Part shown: positions 18,241 through 30,700 of the stretch, piece after piece
Layout: the number at the start of each line of letters is the position of its first letter
Numbering within the stretch: the first letter of the stretch is position 1
Assembly (NCBI GenBank): GCA_009103225.1
Contig: RHPI01000401.1
Coordinates: forward strand, 1-64,000
Reading direction: 5' to 3'
DNA from: Chlorokybus atmophyticus
Lineage: Eukaryota; Streptophyta; Chlorokybophyceae; Chlorokybales; Chlorokybaceae
DNA: 64,000 nt
Notes under the pieces: model-generated
What the model was told of the DNA's origin: nothing
Seen by the model: only the letters and a program-made list of their open reading frames with translations
Databases searched by the model: none
Translations under genes and position numbers: made by a program

Positions 18241-20908
18241 TCAGGCACGACGTCTGGTGGGCGGTCTAGCGACCTGAGTGGAGGCTGGGAAAGCTTGGAC
18301 GATGAGATCTGGGGCAAAAGTGCTGGTGCACCATCAGATGAGCAGCTCCAGCGTGAGTGGGAAAAATCTGAGAAGACGGCTCACCTCCGCGACCTTGAGA
18401 CCACAGCAATGATGCCCTTGAAAGTGAGCTTACAATGATGTGCAAGCAACCACTATCAATATGAGCATGTGCTGCCGGAGTCTGTCTCGATTTTTGAGGT
18501 TTGCACAAGCAACTCACACTGTTGATATTGTTGTAACAGCGCTCTAGTATGCAATATTTGCACTGTGTAGGCACTAAAGGTCCTTCATTGGCGTGGTCAG
18601 CATCATACCAGTGATCGCCGCGATATCACAAAGCTGGCGGACAAGGGCCGGATTTGCTATGAGTACTGTCGTTTGCTACCGGGGAAGACCCAGACGAAAC
18701 AGGACCCACTTAAGTTTGCTCTTGCAGTTACATGCTGGCATCTGCTTCATCCAGAGTTCCGTCCTGAAAAGGTTGGCAAGGTTGTCAGAGTGTCACCAGC
18801 TGTCGAGCAGCATAGTTCAAGCTTGAAGGATATGGCATTCGGTGGCAGTCACCACTCTGGGCCTGGTGCAGGCAAAAACAATAATTCAGGACTTTCTTAC
18901 CAACAAAAAGGCATATACCAACGCCAAGCACAAAGAAAGGCAGAGACAGAAGAGTAGGGAACGTTACAAGGAGATGATAGAGCGCGCTGAAGCAGGGGGG
19001 TTTGAGCGAAAGCGCAAGGGAGCGCCCAGGGACAAGAACAACAAGGTGTGTGCCATGCAGTGACTGAGTTGTCTGTGCAATGTTTGCATGTCTTAAGTGC
19101 TTTTGCCATGTGCATAATTGCAGGTCAAAGACAAGTCAAAGGCAAGAGACAGCTCCTCGCTGCACCACTCTGCCAGCGACGCCGAGAATGCCACCTCACA
19201 GGGTGAGCTACGGTTTGGTAAATGACTATGTTGAGAACGAAACGCTTTGTGTTTGATGGTGCCTTATGTATGCAGGGTGTGAGGTGTGTATGATAGTCCC
19301 TTGTGCATGCACGGCGCCCACGCGTTCACCTCCCGCCAGCAACACCAGCGACGACCGAAATGTCACCTCGCAGCGTGAGCCATGTTTTGCGCGCGCGAGT
19401 CGCTACGGGAGGTATTGTGTATACACTGTTCTGATCGGTGCCTTGTGCGTGCGATAGGTAACAAGGAAGGCACTGCGCCACAACCCACAAGGTCACCCGC
19501 TACTGGTTCACAGGTTAGATGTCTGTCATCATTACACGAGCAGCCAAATGCTTGTACTCTCCTGTACATGTCATCATGACCGTTCATGGCTGTTGTGTTC
19601 AGGCACCTGCCAAACAAGATGCTGATGTGCGTGATACCAGCTCAGCTCTCAAGGTATGCAACAACGACTGGAGCAAGTACTTAACAAGCATATCAGTTTT
19701 TGCAACCGAAATCGCACCACATGTAGACACAGGACGCCGCGAATGTCATGGAGCTCATGAAAGAAAAGGAAGGCAGAGGGCAAGGGAAGCGCAAAGTGTC
19801 TGGTGATGTACGCACCACTCTGCTTCACAACAAATGGCGTAGCATTACGTTGTGGCTCACAATCTGATGTGTATGCCGTTGGCAGGAGACTGAGGTGTTA
19901 AGCCCCCAAAAGAAAGCAAAGACTGTTCGCTCAATTCCGGCTCCCTACAAGTCTAAGGAGGCAGGCCCCTCGTCTGGCAAGCAGGAGAAGATGTTGGATC
20001 AAAAGAGGGGCAAGCAAAAAGAGGTATGAAGGACCATCTATGTGCGCTTATGGGCTTCTTGGATTCTTCTGGTTGCGGAAAAACTGTCACTGCAGCAGAC
20101 TCGCATGCATGCCTATCAATTGTAAGCTTGATAACACGGCGTGCCACCTGGTTGCACAGGATGAGCCATCGTATTCAAAAGTATCCGAGACAGACAAAAG
20201 CGAGGACAACGATGAAGATGGCGCCAAGGACGATGCGAACAGCCCCAACGACAGTGACAACGACTCCCAAAAGGCAGGTTTTTTTGCAAGCGCTATATAG
20301 GATAGTGCATCTGTGTATGTGTTTGCCAGTTGATGTGTTTGTCACTTGCATGCGCAGGAAGACCTGAGCGACAAGGATGACACTGCACCGACGATGAAGG
20401 TTGGTGATGAAGTCAAGTTGTTCATCGATGGGCGCAAGGAGCCAGTAGGGGAGGCGCACGTAAGCGACATCAAGCCCGTCAACAAGTTTTATGGCAAGAA
20501 GATTGGAGAGGGTAACATGGTGGTCCAGTTCAGCCGCAGTCTTCACATCACTAGGACCTGACGTCCTGGTGCAGGGGAAGAAGAGGTTGTGCCTTTGCCA
20601 ATCAGCTTCAAGCGTGATGGGGTTGGAGTGCAAGTGACCCACTTGAGAGGTGAACGATGATTGCGTGCTGACTGTGCGTGCGTTATGACAACACACTGCG
20701 TCTGACGTATTCATGTGTGGTTGATGCATGTGAAGAGTGCGAGGCGGGGTTGTTGCTACTTTGGCCTACTAGGTTGATGAAGACCATCAAGGTGAGGGAG
20801 CTGCCAGCAAAGGAAGGCACATCCACACCGCGGGGGAGAGGCCGTGGGAAGGGGAGTTGGGGTGGTCGGGGTGGTCGGGGTGGTCGGGGGCGAAGCAGCA
20901 GGAAGTAG
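18241..20908 (+). CDS. many-exon unknown gene with acidic central part and RGG tail
   Basis: Short exons on the plus strand join with GT-AG introns: 18241-18423 (MSGTTSGGRSSDL...), about 18571-18780 (LHWRGQHHTSDRRDITKL, ALAVTCWHLLHPEFRPEK), 18870-19046 (basic helix), 19123-19200, 19330-19377, 19458-19512, 19604-19652, 19727-19806, 19890-20020, 20160-20273 and 20358-20640. The exon at 20358 carries a small beta-rich block (VGDEVKLFIDGRKEPVGEA). A last exon at about 20770-20908 gives a GRGRGKGSWGGRGGRGGRG tail. Serine-, lysine- and acid-rich exons between them repeat a similar pattern (SASDAENATS, SNTSDDRNVTS), suggesting exon duplication. One TGA at about 20559 lies in frame before EEEVVPLPISF. 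An RGG tail suits nucleic-acid binding. No family recognised; it could be a transposon second gene. Confidence 0.5.
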
Positions 20909-21650
20909 ATATTGCCGCAGGAGATTTCCACCTGCAAGTGCAGCTCTGGGTAGCAGACATACATTGTAGTCAGCATTGAATGTGTTGTTGTAAGTCGGCT
21001 GCCATTCAGCTGACATTGCTGGGCTGGCTGGACGGACTTCTGTGAATATTATCAGTAGCACTGCATATATGGGTCTTGTTCTACTCAAAATCACTTGAAC
21101 ATTCATAGTAACATTGACGGTCGTAAAACAGCAGCTTACCATTGTTTAACTTCATTGCCATTGAATAACTACTCACATGTAGGACTTTGCCATGTCACTG
21201 GAATAGCTGGTGACACTGTGAGTGAGTAAGGGCTCTGCATCTGAGAGCTTGTGAAGTGACTTGAACTGCAAGCACGCCGTCCCGGTTGCGAAGATGTCCC
21301 TCACCGCGTGAGACATTGTGCATGCTCTTGTGCTTATCATTGCTGCGAGCTTGGCGGCAGTGTGTGGTTGTGGTAGTCAGAGTATAGCATCCACGTGTTG
21401 CTTGTTCATTCACCTCACTTAAAAGTGTAGCACTTTATCCACTCATGCAAAGAACTGTGTAAACAGCACTATCTATAGTAGTGGCTTATTGACTCACAGT
21501 GTCACCCTCTTTGCTCAAGTGAGTGTGTCGCATTTTGCATAAGACAGTGCAGTCTGCAATTGGGGATACATCTCTGTGCATTTGTTCTCACTAACATCAC
21601 ATAGTGCGCACAAGCACTAGTGTGTTGAGTGGTAGCAGCATCAAGATAAG
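20909..21650. other. no gene seen
   Basis: The sequence holds no convincing open frame, tandem repeat or RNA gene. Confidence 0.4.
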
Positions 21651-21959
21651 GTGGTAGAGCACAAACACTCTACCCTGCATACACTTCCACCTCTAGACCA
21701 GCTGTATGAGCAGGCCCACCCTGTTCTCGCCAATAGCTGGAGCCCAACCTCCAACCTCATTTACGAGCGGACTAGTGATGGGAGTATTGACTGCAGCAGC
21801 AGAGGCTCGCGCTCTGTCTCCGAATTCACTCCGTTCCACTCTGCTCCTCGCCATCGAGTTTCACCACATTCTTCGGACAGTGCGACGACGAGATGGAGTC
21901 TTCTAGCTGAACCACATCCCTGCGCTTCTTTAGACATGCTGGCACCACCTTGATTCATG

Positions 21960-23330
21960 CATTCATCATCAAGTTCCACTCCAAGATGCGTTAGCAAGCT
22001 TTGAATAACAAAGACTGGTCAGATGAGATCTCCTTTCACATGGCTGCTCGGTAACTTGATTATGAGGCACACAATGTCAAAAAGTCCGTTGCTAAATTGC
22101 ATCGAGTTGATGGCTATGGCGAGCTCGCCAACGCCATAGCATCTGCATGTCTGAACAGTTCAGCCGCAGTTGCTACAGCTGCTACTACTCTACTTGCAGT
22201 CACTGGCTTGTTGCTAGCTGTAGCTGGACAATGCAGAGGAAGAGGAGCTCGAGGTGGTAGTAGCCAACCTAACTGCTGCAGAGATTGACACCAAGACAGC
22301 CGCACGGCAAGTCCAAATCCTCGGCCGCTTTGCTGACATCCTTGAAGAATAATGAGCTGCACAACAAGCTGCAGCTGCGGAGCTGAGCACACCTCTACCT
22401 CCAGCAACACCTAGCTTGCGTGTAGGAGGCAGTGTCTTCACCCTTGGGTCAATGGCACTGCGCACACCAGCCATCGCTGTAGGTGCTGCCATCTCTGACT
22501 CTCCACTTAAGGACTTGTACGCTGCACTGCGCCATACTTTCCCGCTTCAGACCACTAGCAAGGATGAGGAGGAGAGACAATTTGCGTTGGAAGCTGAGAC
22601 GCTTCCAATGCAAGCCCAATGAAGACCCTCTTTGGCTGTACTCCAGGCTGGAAGGTTTGCTGAAGGACACCGACTACAAGATAGTCAGTGAGGAGGCTAC
22701 TGCAGTGGTGTATGTCAATGAGTTGGACCCTGCGCTGAGCGAGTTGACGCGCCTGACCTTGAACTACAGCAGGCCCCTTAGCTACACGCTCAAAGAAGCC
22801 TTGGAGACTGCACAAGCCATCCACAAGCGCTTGGTGTACGAGATGGCAGTGCTGGACACCAACCGTAGTGCCTCACGGCCGGTAGTCAGCACAACTACCG
22901 AGCCTCCTCGCCGCGAACACAGCCGAGACGCTCCACCAGCACGCGACAGAGGGAAACGGTTAGCTCATGATGCTCTTGCTGCTTCTGTGCTGTGTTATCG
23001 CTGTGGACGGCATGGGCTCTACCAAAAGAAGTGCACTGAGGAATACTCAACCCTAGTCTGTGACCACTGTGACAAGATTGGTCACTTGGAGCGATCTGCT
23101 AGCTCAAGTCCCTGAGTTGCGGCCTGTCAACAGCTACAACAACAACTGTTCTGGTGGCTACAACAGCAACAACAGTGGATGCCACACTGGCAACAGCTCT
23201 GGTGGCTACAATAGCAACAACACTGGAGGCCACAACAGCAACAACGCTGGTAGTAGTAACAACAACAACAACAGCGCCGGCGCTTGGAAGGAAGAGCAAG
23301 GCTACAGGGGGGAGAACCGTCCTCCTTAGC
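21960..23330 (+). pseudogene. decayed retrotransposon Gag with CCHC knuckles and Gly/Asn tail
   Basis: One frame reads through several stops and a shift. The upstream part has TAG and TAA in frame (near 21993 and 22053). A better-preserved part at 22590-23115 has the Gag helix region (NEDPLWLYSRLEGLLKDTDY, ALETAQAIHKRLVYEM). Two zinc knuckles follow, CYRCGRHGLYQKKC and CDHCDKIGHLERS. The first has Leu where His is expected and the second lacks its last Cys. From 23115 to 23329 a GGYNSNN-type Gly/Asn repeat follows in another frame. This looks like a dead Ty3-type or related Gag. Confidence 0.72.
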
Positions 23331-25560
23331 GCAAAGGACCAGAAGTGCATCCGCGCGCTGCCGCTGTTGCCGCCAAGGTTCCAGCCAACCCACCAGCTGA
23401 TGACCATATGGCAGCCCTCATGGCGCGTATGGCACGCTTGGAGGAAGACAAGGAGCTATCGATTCGATATTTTAGTTGTTGGGCATTGATGGCACCAAAG
23501 CGTAAGCGAGACTCGAGCACTCCGTGTTGCGTTCAGCCATAACGGCGAGCACGAGAGGACGCTGCAACACTATCAGCAGCTACCTCCTCTGAAGCCACCA
23601 GTGTCTCTGCGTCGGCAGCAACAGCCACACTTGCAACAACGTCGACTCTGACAATGTCAGTAGCGACAACTCCAACTGCACCTGAAGGTAGCGCAACGGT
23701 GGCCACCATGGCTTCAACACTGGTGAGCACGATGGCAACTGCAGCTGCTGTCACAGCCTCTGCTTCAGTTGTCAGCGCCCACTTCAGCCATTGTTAAGAG
23801 CACACTCGCACCGCTGATCGGCACCATCGCTGCCACCTCCAGTGCCATTATCGAGCTCGCTGCCACCGCAGCGACGCGCACAGCCACTCTGCCCGTTCTC
23901 GACATTACTCAAGCTGTCCCAACAGGCCTGCAAGCTGAGCGAGCATGGAAAACCATCATGCGTGGAGCAGACTTGCTACCATTGCTCTTGGACCAGGAGG
24001 AGAGCGCACCACACAAGTGGCTCGCGGTGACCGCGCTATCCCCTTGCCCAAGTATCACAACCTGCAAGCTCTTAACTTGGGAGCAACTGGAGGACGAGAT
24101 TCTTGCCGGCACGACGCCTCGAGGAGCTCCCATGCGCGACCACGTTTTTTTTGTCACCTACAGGGCACCCGTCGTATTGAACTTGGCCCTGTAGCTGATT
24201 TAGACACTGCACGACACCATGTAGACCGCACCACGGCAGCCCTTGCGCGAACGCGTTGTCAACTGTGAACGCAGCCCGTTGGACACGTATCGTGATCGAC
24301 AACGGGCTGTGCAACAACGCATGGCGAAGCAACCAACATGCCTCTTGGCACCGACCCGGCACTGCAACAACTCACCACACCTCGGTGACAAGACCGTTAC
24401 TCCGCACAAGAGCAAGCAGTCCACTGGCGTCAGGACCAAGCAGCAGCCATCACCGTGCGTGCACAGGCACTTGCCGCCACGCGTGCTGCTATGCCTCAGC
24501 CAGCAGTCGCTGGCCCATCCTCTAGCGCGACCGTTCTCGCCGTCGACTGCCGAGGCGAGGGCGCTGGCCCAATAAACCAGGGGGGTGATCGCCCAGCTCC
24601 CTTCACTGGTGGAAGACTTGCCTAAAGAGCAGCGAGGTCCTACCTCACACGGCAGGGGTGTACAAAGAGGGGATGGGGCGGGCATGGTTGGAGAACAACA
24701 AATCCGCATTGCTCTGTTGCGACAAGCAACCATGTTGCATCGGCAAGAGGGCATCGGACTGAGACAGATGGGAATGCAAGAAGGTGGCAATGCAGCTCGG
24801 TCATGACTAGTCACTTGGCTGGTTGCCAACCACTTGGCAGTCCCCTTGATCGCGTTCGGCACCAAAGCGTCATGGTTGGACGCATTCCTTCGCTCCCTAC
24901 GGCAGGCCTATGAGGTGGCATCAGCAGCCACCGACACTCTGGAAGGGGCCCAAGAGGCCATTGTTAGGCAGTCAGGATCGGAAGCAACGCGACAACGCGC
25001 AAGCATTGCAGCTGCTTACGAGCAACACATGCAACAGCCGAAGATCTACCCCACTGTGCGCACTTGAGCGACAACAGTGCTAAAAATGGGCATTGTCAAC
25101 GGCAGGTGGGTGTCTACATGGCAGGGATCTCGGGGGTTCCAACCATCATCCATGATATCAGAGCACGGCTCTTACGAGTAGTATACCTGCAGCATATGCC
25201 CAAAACCACCGCTGTGGAGTTGCAACCAACAACCCCACGGCCACATGGGAGAGCACGCTGGTCCAAGTAGGGAAGCAGCCCACGCTTTGCGCTGGACCTA
25301 CTTGGAGGAGCAGGCTGCACGTGAAGCAGGCCCGCAAACACCAGGTCCTCCAGGGTTCCCTCCACAACCATTGGGCACACCACCCGGCATGATCCCGGCC
25401 GCGCAGAGGGTCAACCTTCCTGCACCACCGATGGGACAGCCTGCAGCACCTCCGGTGCCCAAACCTCAGCGGGTGTACCAACAGCCAAGGCAAGGACGGT
25501 GTGGACCAGACTTCGATCATGGATAGGGAGGCCCCTAAGACCCACCTAGGAGAGGTTAAG
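23331..25560. other. degenerate mobile-element sequence
   Basis: Low-complexity Thr/Ala/Ser codon runs (23540-23900) and a Pro-rich stretch (25245-25526, PPGFPPQPLGTPPG) are the only protein-like segments. They resemble linkers of retrotransposon polyproteins, but no catalytic motif is visible. Confidence 0.4.
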
Positions 25561-25689
25561 TACATTTAGCTCCCATCCTAGCGTTAAGCCACGTGCTCAT
25601 AGTGACTTGGTGTCGCTGCTTCCACAACTATGCAATGTTGATGTGTGTGGGAGAATGACTTGGGTATACATGTGGATACTCAATTTCTA

Positions 25690-26050
25690 CAGCACGACTG
25701 TGTAGGCAAATGTGTTTTGCTCAATGCACCTGTTGACGAGTAGTCAACTATGCTCAAGCATTATGTTGGTTGCAAGAGCAAGAGTACCCATAACACAAGT
25801 GCGTGTGTTGTGGTACGCAAGCACCGCGGGTCACAGACTCGGCTTGGTCAAGGCATGCAAGTGTTGGGTGAAGTCAAGCTTGGTAAGATGCATGCTCGTG
25901 TGTTGTACGATCCTCCCTGCCATTCACTAAGTAAGTACTTTAGACTTGACTTGGCTGTTCAAGGCATCAGTTGCGCATGTGCTGTGTATCTTAACACTAG
26001 GCTGGCCGGTAACTGTACTGCATTCAGTACTGTTGTAATGCAACTTAGGT
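25690..26050 (+). pseudogene. retrotransposon pol-associated fragment
   Basis: The frame reads CVGKCVLLNAPVDE, then TAG, then STMLKHYVGCKSKSTHNTSA and TRLGQGMQVLGEVKLG. I recall a similar block in green-algal retrotransposons, where an NPPF-like motif precedes a Trp/Leu-rich fold. Here the motif position reads NAPV and a stop interrupts it, so the copy is dead. The family assignment is from memory and uncertain. Confidence 0.4.
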
Positions 26051-26518
26051 AACATGCTACCATAGACATAGACCTCTATAAATCAAACCCTCTTGAGAAG
26101 GCATTCCTTATGACGTAAACATTCATGAAAAATTACTCGTTGGGCTAATCGGCACACGAGCGTAATCTGAAAACCCAAACATGCTTATAGACATGCAGCC
26201 TGCGGCTGCGCAATGTGCCATGATGTTTTCACTTGAAGAACATCCCAAACTTGGTAATGTGGGTGCGAGTGAGTATAGCATGTGTTTGCTAGCATGTATT
26301 GATGACATTGCAATGTTGGTAGCCATAATATGCTGAATATAGCATGAGTTATTTCAAAATTACTCAATGAGTCATGCTGTGCTGCAGTTGTGGTATGACT
26401 TTAAAAATCTGGGGGTGCTACACTATAAAGTAATAAATCTTAACGTCACTTTTCTCATGTAGGCCAACTTCCGCTGCCAACCATATATGGCACGACTATA
26501 GATCAATACCACACAGGA

Positions 26519-26558
26519 TTAGGGTTAGGGTTAGGGTTAGGGTTAGGGTTAGGGTTAG
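26519..26558. repeat. interstitial TTAGGG telomere-type repeat
   Basis: Six perfect TTAGGG units in tandem, followed by TTAGTG. The repeat is the six-base type, not the seven-base TTTAGGG common in land plants. Confidence 0.95.
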
Positions 26559-26628
26559 TGGCCAAGAAAGTCCAATTTTCGGTAATTTCTAAAATACAAG
26601 TACAATATATAGTACAGTAGCCATCCGA

Positions 26629-26850
26629 GTGTTAATGATAGACACGGGCACGCCAGAGAACGTGAGCGAACCTCTTGTGCGGCGCTTATGCATTCGTGTC
26701 ACCAAGTGTGATGGCCCGATTGTTGCCCTGAATAAGCATGAGATCCTTGTGCGGGGAGTTGTGCGCTTGTCCGTGCATGTGCAAGGCTATAATGCTCAAC
26801 TCAGCTTCTTCGTCATCCATGTTGAGGTGCCAGGCGTGGAGATCCAATAA
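26629..26850 (+). pseudogene. retroviral-type aspartic protease remnant
   Basis: MLMIDTGTPENVSEPLVRRL carries the DTG active site of retrotransposon proteases, followed by the expected beta-rich pattern (VALNKHEILVRGVVRLSV, YNAQLSFFVIHV). Stop codons end the frame where the ILG segment would be, and no RT follows. It is a fragment of an LTR-type element. Confidence 0.65.
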
Positions 26851-26879
26851 TTGCTTGTGGCGCCACGCGACTTAAAATA

Positions 26880-27453
26880 GTGCATCGAGGCCGTTGAACA
26901 CGATTAGGCTGTTAAGCAACCTTCATTAATAAAATGCGCGGGACTAAAAGACGCTGCAAAAATAAGGTTCTTTCCCATGCCGCCAGGATTATGGCGCCAT
27001 ACAAAGAGTTTATCTACATATATTATGTAGAATTGTAAGATCATGGATTCAATAAATATATGACGTGATAATTACGTATGACACAATGCACAAACCATAC
27101 ATCTTATGCAATATTAATCGATCAAGAGGGTTATTTTATATATGATCATCATTGCCCACTTAATGAATGTTCATCAATAGCATTAAGTACATGACGTGAC
27201 TATATATAATATATATAAAACTTAAAGTTTATATATTATGCCATATTGATGGATCATGGTGAACAATGAATACATGTTGTGATGATATACATTACTACAA
27301 TGCACAGACTTTGTATATTATGCATTATTAACGGGTTAAAAGGGTCATTACGTATATAATAAAAAATAATACACTAAATGAATGTCTACCAATAGCAATA
27401 AGTACATGACGTAATCAATTATGTAGATTTTATATGATATAAAGAATTAATAC

Positions 27454-27486
<33 letters not shown>

Positions 27487-27650
27487 TGTGATGTTAATAT
27501 TAACAGATCATAGTTAAAATGAATAAATGCCGTGATAATATACTTGATATAATGCACAAACTTTATACATTATGCAATATTGGTGGATCATGAAGGGTTA
27601 TTATATATATGCCAATGAAGGTCCATGTGGCGCCATATGTACACGGTGCA
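26880..27650. repeat. AT-rich diverged tandem repeat
   Basis: Strongly AT-rich. Blocks such as CAATGCACAAAC followed by TTATGCAATATTAA recur near 27082, 27298 and 27549. AATGAATGT...AAGTACATGACGT recurs near 27160 and 27375. The period is about 210-250 bases, with TATATA runs between. Confidence 0.75.
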
Positions 27651-27851
27651 CATGGCTGTGCTCAGTTTTATGATTATAATTGTTATATGCCATTCTTGAG
27701 TAGTGTGACTTGTGAGGGATGTCTTTTATGGCCACGATCGGCTGTGAGTTGATTAAACGGTGCGGCAATGGTCGCTGAGAGCCGAGCCAATCAGTGACAA
27801 GCGCAGTTCGCGGCCGTCACACCGTTACCAACGCGGGCTTGCGTTGAGCAT

Positions 27852-29258
27852 CACACAGAGTCTCCACGGTGTTCAATCTTGTTACAGACTATTGTCTCAT
27901 TGGTTGCACGCAGCCAATGAGGGGTAAACAGCTGGCTGGGTATGTTGGGCACAATGGATTGCATTGATTGGAATGCGTTCCTCTGCGGTAGCATGCGCTA
28001 CAAGTCTGCCCCAGCTGCAACCCAGTTGGTGAAAGACTGTGAAATCGTACGGTGCTCAAGACAATGTGTCCGCACCGTCCAATTCACCAACACGCGGAAG
28101 TGTCAAGGCCGTCCACAACAAGCTGTTGGATCTAGCAACAGCTTGCGCTCGACCTCAATACATGTCAGATCATGATCGCGAAAACACCGGTGTATACAGT
28201 GTGAGGGAATCAGGGTGGGTGGGATACGACACTGTTCACACGCCGGTGCTTGCCGCCGCCTCCGCCGATAGCCTTAGCGACAGCCACATGGGTGGCGTGG
28301 CCATACGGCGGTTGTGGTCAACGTGTGCGCACAACGAGCTTGTGCGCACAAGGTGCTCAGCGATGGCTGGCGCACAAGGGGTGCGATACGGCAGGTAAGT
28401 CCTCTTCGGCATTAAATGTATGCCCAGAGCTAGCCAATTGCATAGCAACTCTGTATGAAAGAACACACAGAGTCTCCACGGTGTTCAATCTTGTTACAGA
28501 CTATTGTCTCATTGGTTGCACGCAGCCAACGAGGGGTAAACAGCTGGCTGGGTATGTTGGGCACAATGGATTGCATTGATTGGAATGCGTTCCTCTGCGG
28601 TAGCATGCGCTACAAGTCTGCCCAACTTCACTTACAGCTGCAACCCAGTTGGTGAAAGACTGTGAAATCGTACGGTGCTCAAGACAATGTGTCCGCACCG
28701 TCCAATTCACCAACACGCGGAAGTGTCAAGGCCGTCCACAACAAGCTGTTGGATCTAGCAACAGCTTGCGCTCGACCTCAATACATGTCAGATCATGATC
28801 GCGAAAACACCGGTGTATACAGTGTGAGGGAATCAGGGTGGGTGGGATACGACACTGTTCACACGCCGGTGCTTGCCGCCGCCTCCGCCGATAGCCTTAG
28901 CGACAGCCACATGGGTGGCGTGGCCATACGGCGGTTGTGGTCAACGTGTGCGCACAACGAGCTTGTGCGCACAAGGTGCTCAGCGATGGCTGGCGCACAA
29001 GGGGTGCGATACGGCAGGTAAGTCCTCTTCGGCATTAAATGTATGCCCAGAGCTAGCCAATTGCATAGCAACTCTGTATGAAAGAACACACAGAGTCTCC
29101 ACGGTGTTCAATCTTGTTACAGACTATTGTCTCATTGGTTGCACGCAGCCAACGAGGGGTAAACAGCTGGCTGGGTATGTTGGGCACAATGGATTGCATT
29201 GATTGGAATGCGTTCCTCTGCGGTAGCATGCGCTACAAGTCTGCCCAACTTCACTTAC
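27852..29258. repeat. left split direct repeats (two full units and one partial)
   Basis: Three starts of CACACAGAGTCTCCACGG lie at 27852, 28464 and 29087. Unit 1 is 612 bases and lacks AACTTCACTTA, which is present in unit 2 (623 bases). The partial third copy ends at about 29258, right after that 11-base segment, where the recombinase gene flank begins. Confidence 0.95.
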
Positions 29259-29277
29259 ATGCTTTAACGCAGCAAGC

Positions 29278-30631
29278 ATGCTAACAGATGCCCAACAGTA
29301 TTGCAGCTTCGCACAAGAACTGCAAAGGCAAGCAGTGCAAGAGAACTGGCGAGCATTGCAACAGGCAGCACGCGCGTGGGATGTCAACACTGCACAAGCT
29401 CGCGACGAAGCAAGAGTTGCATTGAAGCGCGCGCAAGCCATAGCACGCAACGGCAACAGTGCAACTCACACTCATCACCAAGGCAAAGAGTGGAGCGAGT
29501 TCATTGCTTACTTGCGCGCAATCGAAGTGGAAGTAAGTGAGGTTACACCCGCTGTAGTTGTTGCATACATAGAGGGTGCATGGCACAGCAGACATGGCAA
29601 GCATGGTCGCGTTACCACGGCCAGCGGGCAGCGCAGACTATCTAGTCGCACTGTGCGCAACGCCGTCAGCAAGTTGTCCATGAGCTTTACCTAACTGGGA
29701 TTTGGACAACATTGGGACAGCCATCAGCAGCGCGGCAACCCTTGCCGGGACCACATAGTCAGCGCTTACTTGCGAGGACTGGATGTTAGTAGTGCCCAAG
29801 CGGGCATCACCATACAACAAGCCCACCCGTTGGGGTTGGAAGACATGCGCAAGCTGCTCGCGCACATGGAGCTGCGCATCAGTGCCAGCAACGGACCCCC
29901 AAAGGTGAGGTTTACTTAGTCTGCACTCGCACGCAAACTTGTGACACCCAGTCAATGACGCAGGTACTATTGATGCGGGATAGGCTAATCTTCATTTACC
30001 TATGGTTATCGTGGCAACGCGGAGCGGAGGGGTGCAAGTTGCAACTGGAGAGCATTTCACAGCAAGCAGAGGTATGAGCACGACGTCTCATTGCCAATGC
30101 CACCGGCATCAACACCATTTGATGCAGGCAACGTGCATTCAACCGGGGTTGCTGAAGAATTACAAGTCTAGCCCTGCACCTAGCATCACCTTTGGCAATG
30201 GCGGGCTAGACCTTAAGTTCAAAGAGGAGTTACAGCACTTTCAAGCCACTGCTGCAGAGCACCACCTAGCAATCAAGTCAGGCTATATATTTCGTGCAAT
30301 GCATCAGAGCCAAAAGAGCTGGGTAGATGGCCCCCTTGGGCGGGACGCAGTGTACGCAAGCTTCATCAAGCATGCGCAAGCATGCGGAATCCATCAACCT
30401 CACATGGCACTTCACAGCTTCAAGAGAGGTGGACTGCTCGCAGCATATCAGCAAGGTGTGGACTTCCAAGCACTACAAGCTCATGGGCTATGGAAATGCG
30501 AGCGAACAGTTCTGCACTACCTTGGCCAGGTACTACCCTACCATGCTACATACAATGCCACATGCGAAAACCTGCCAGGTGATCTCACATGCTGCGGCAC
30601 GCGTGGTGTGGGCTCAAACATACTGGGGTGA
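29278..30631 (+). CDS. tyrosine recombinase (DIRS-type YR), three exons, one in-frame TAA
   Basis: Exons 29278-29904, 29964-30071 and 30128-30631 join in phase across 59- and 56-base GT-AG introns. Exon 1 is the helical N-terminal core-binding part (QRRLSSRTVRNAVSKLSMSF). A TAA at 29692-29694 interrupts it, but the same frame stays open for 70 more codons. Exon 2 carries the first catalytic Arg block (MRDRLIFIYLWLSWQRG). Exon 3 carries HSFKRGG (the H-x-x-R box), HGLWKCERT and the nucleophile Tyr region (VLHYL). The enzyme would join the circular element DNA to the target by site-specific recombination. Its 3' end faces the RT gene 70 bases away. The product is complete apart from the stop. 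Confidence 0.85.
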
Positions 30632-30700
30632 GCTTGCCATTGAAGACGCCCGCGCACTGGCCAACTCACCACCTTAGGCCACCATGGCTTGTGCGGCCAT

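Noticed and set aside
22097-22288. Separate small Gly/Arg-rich protein
   Set aside because: It is part of the decayed Gag frame and ends where that frame shifts.
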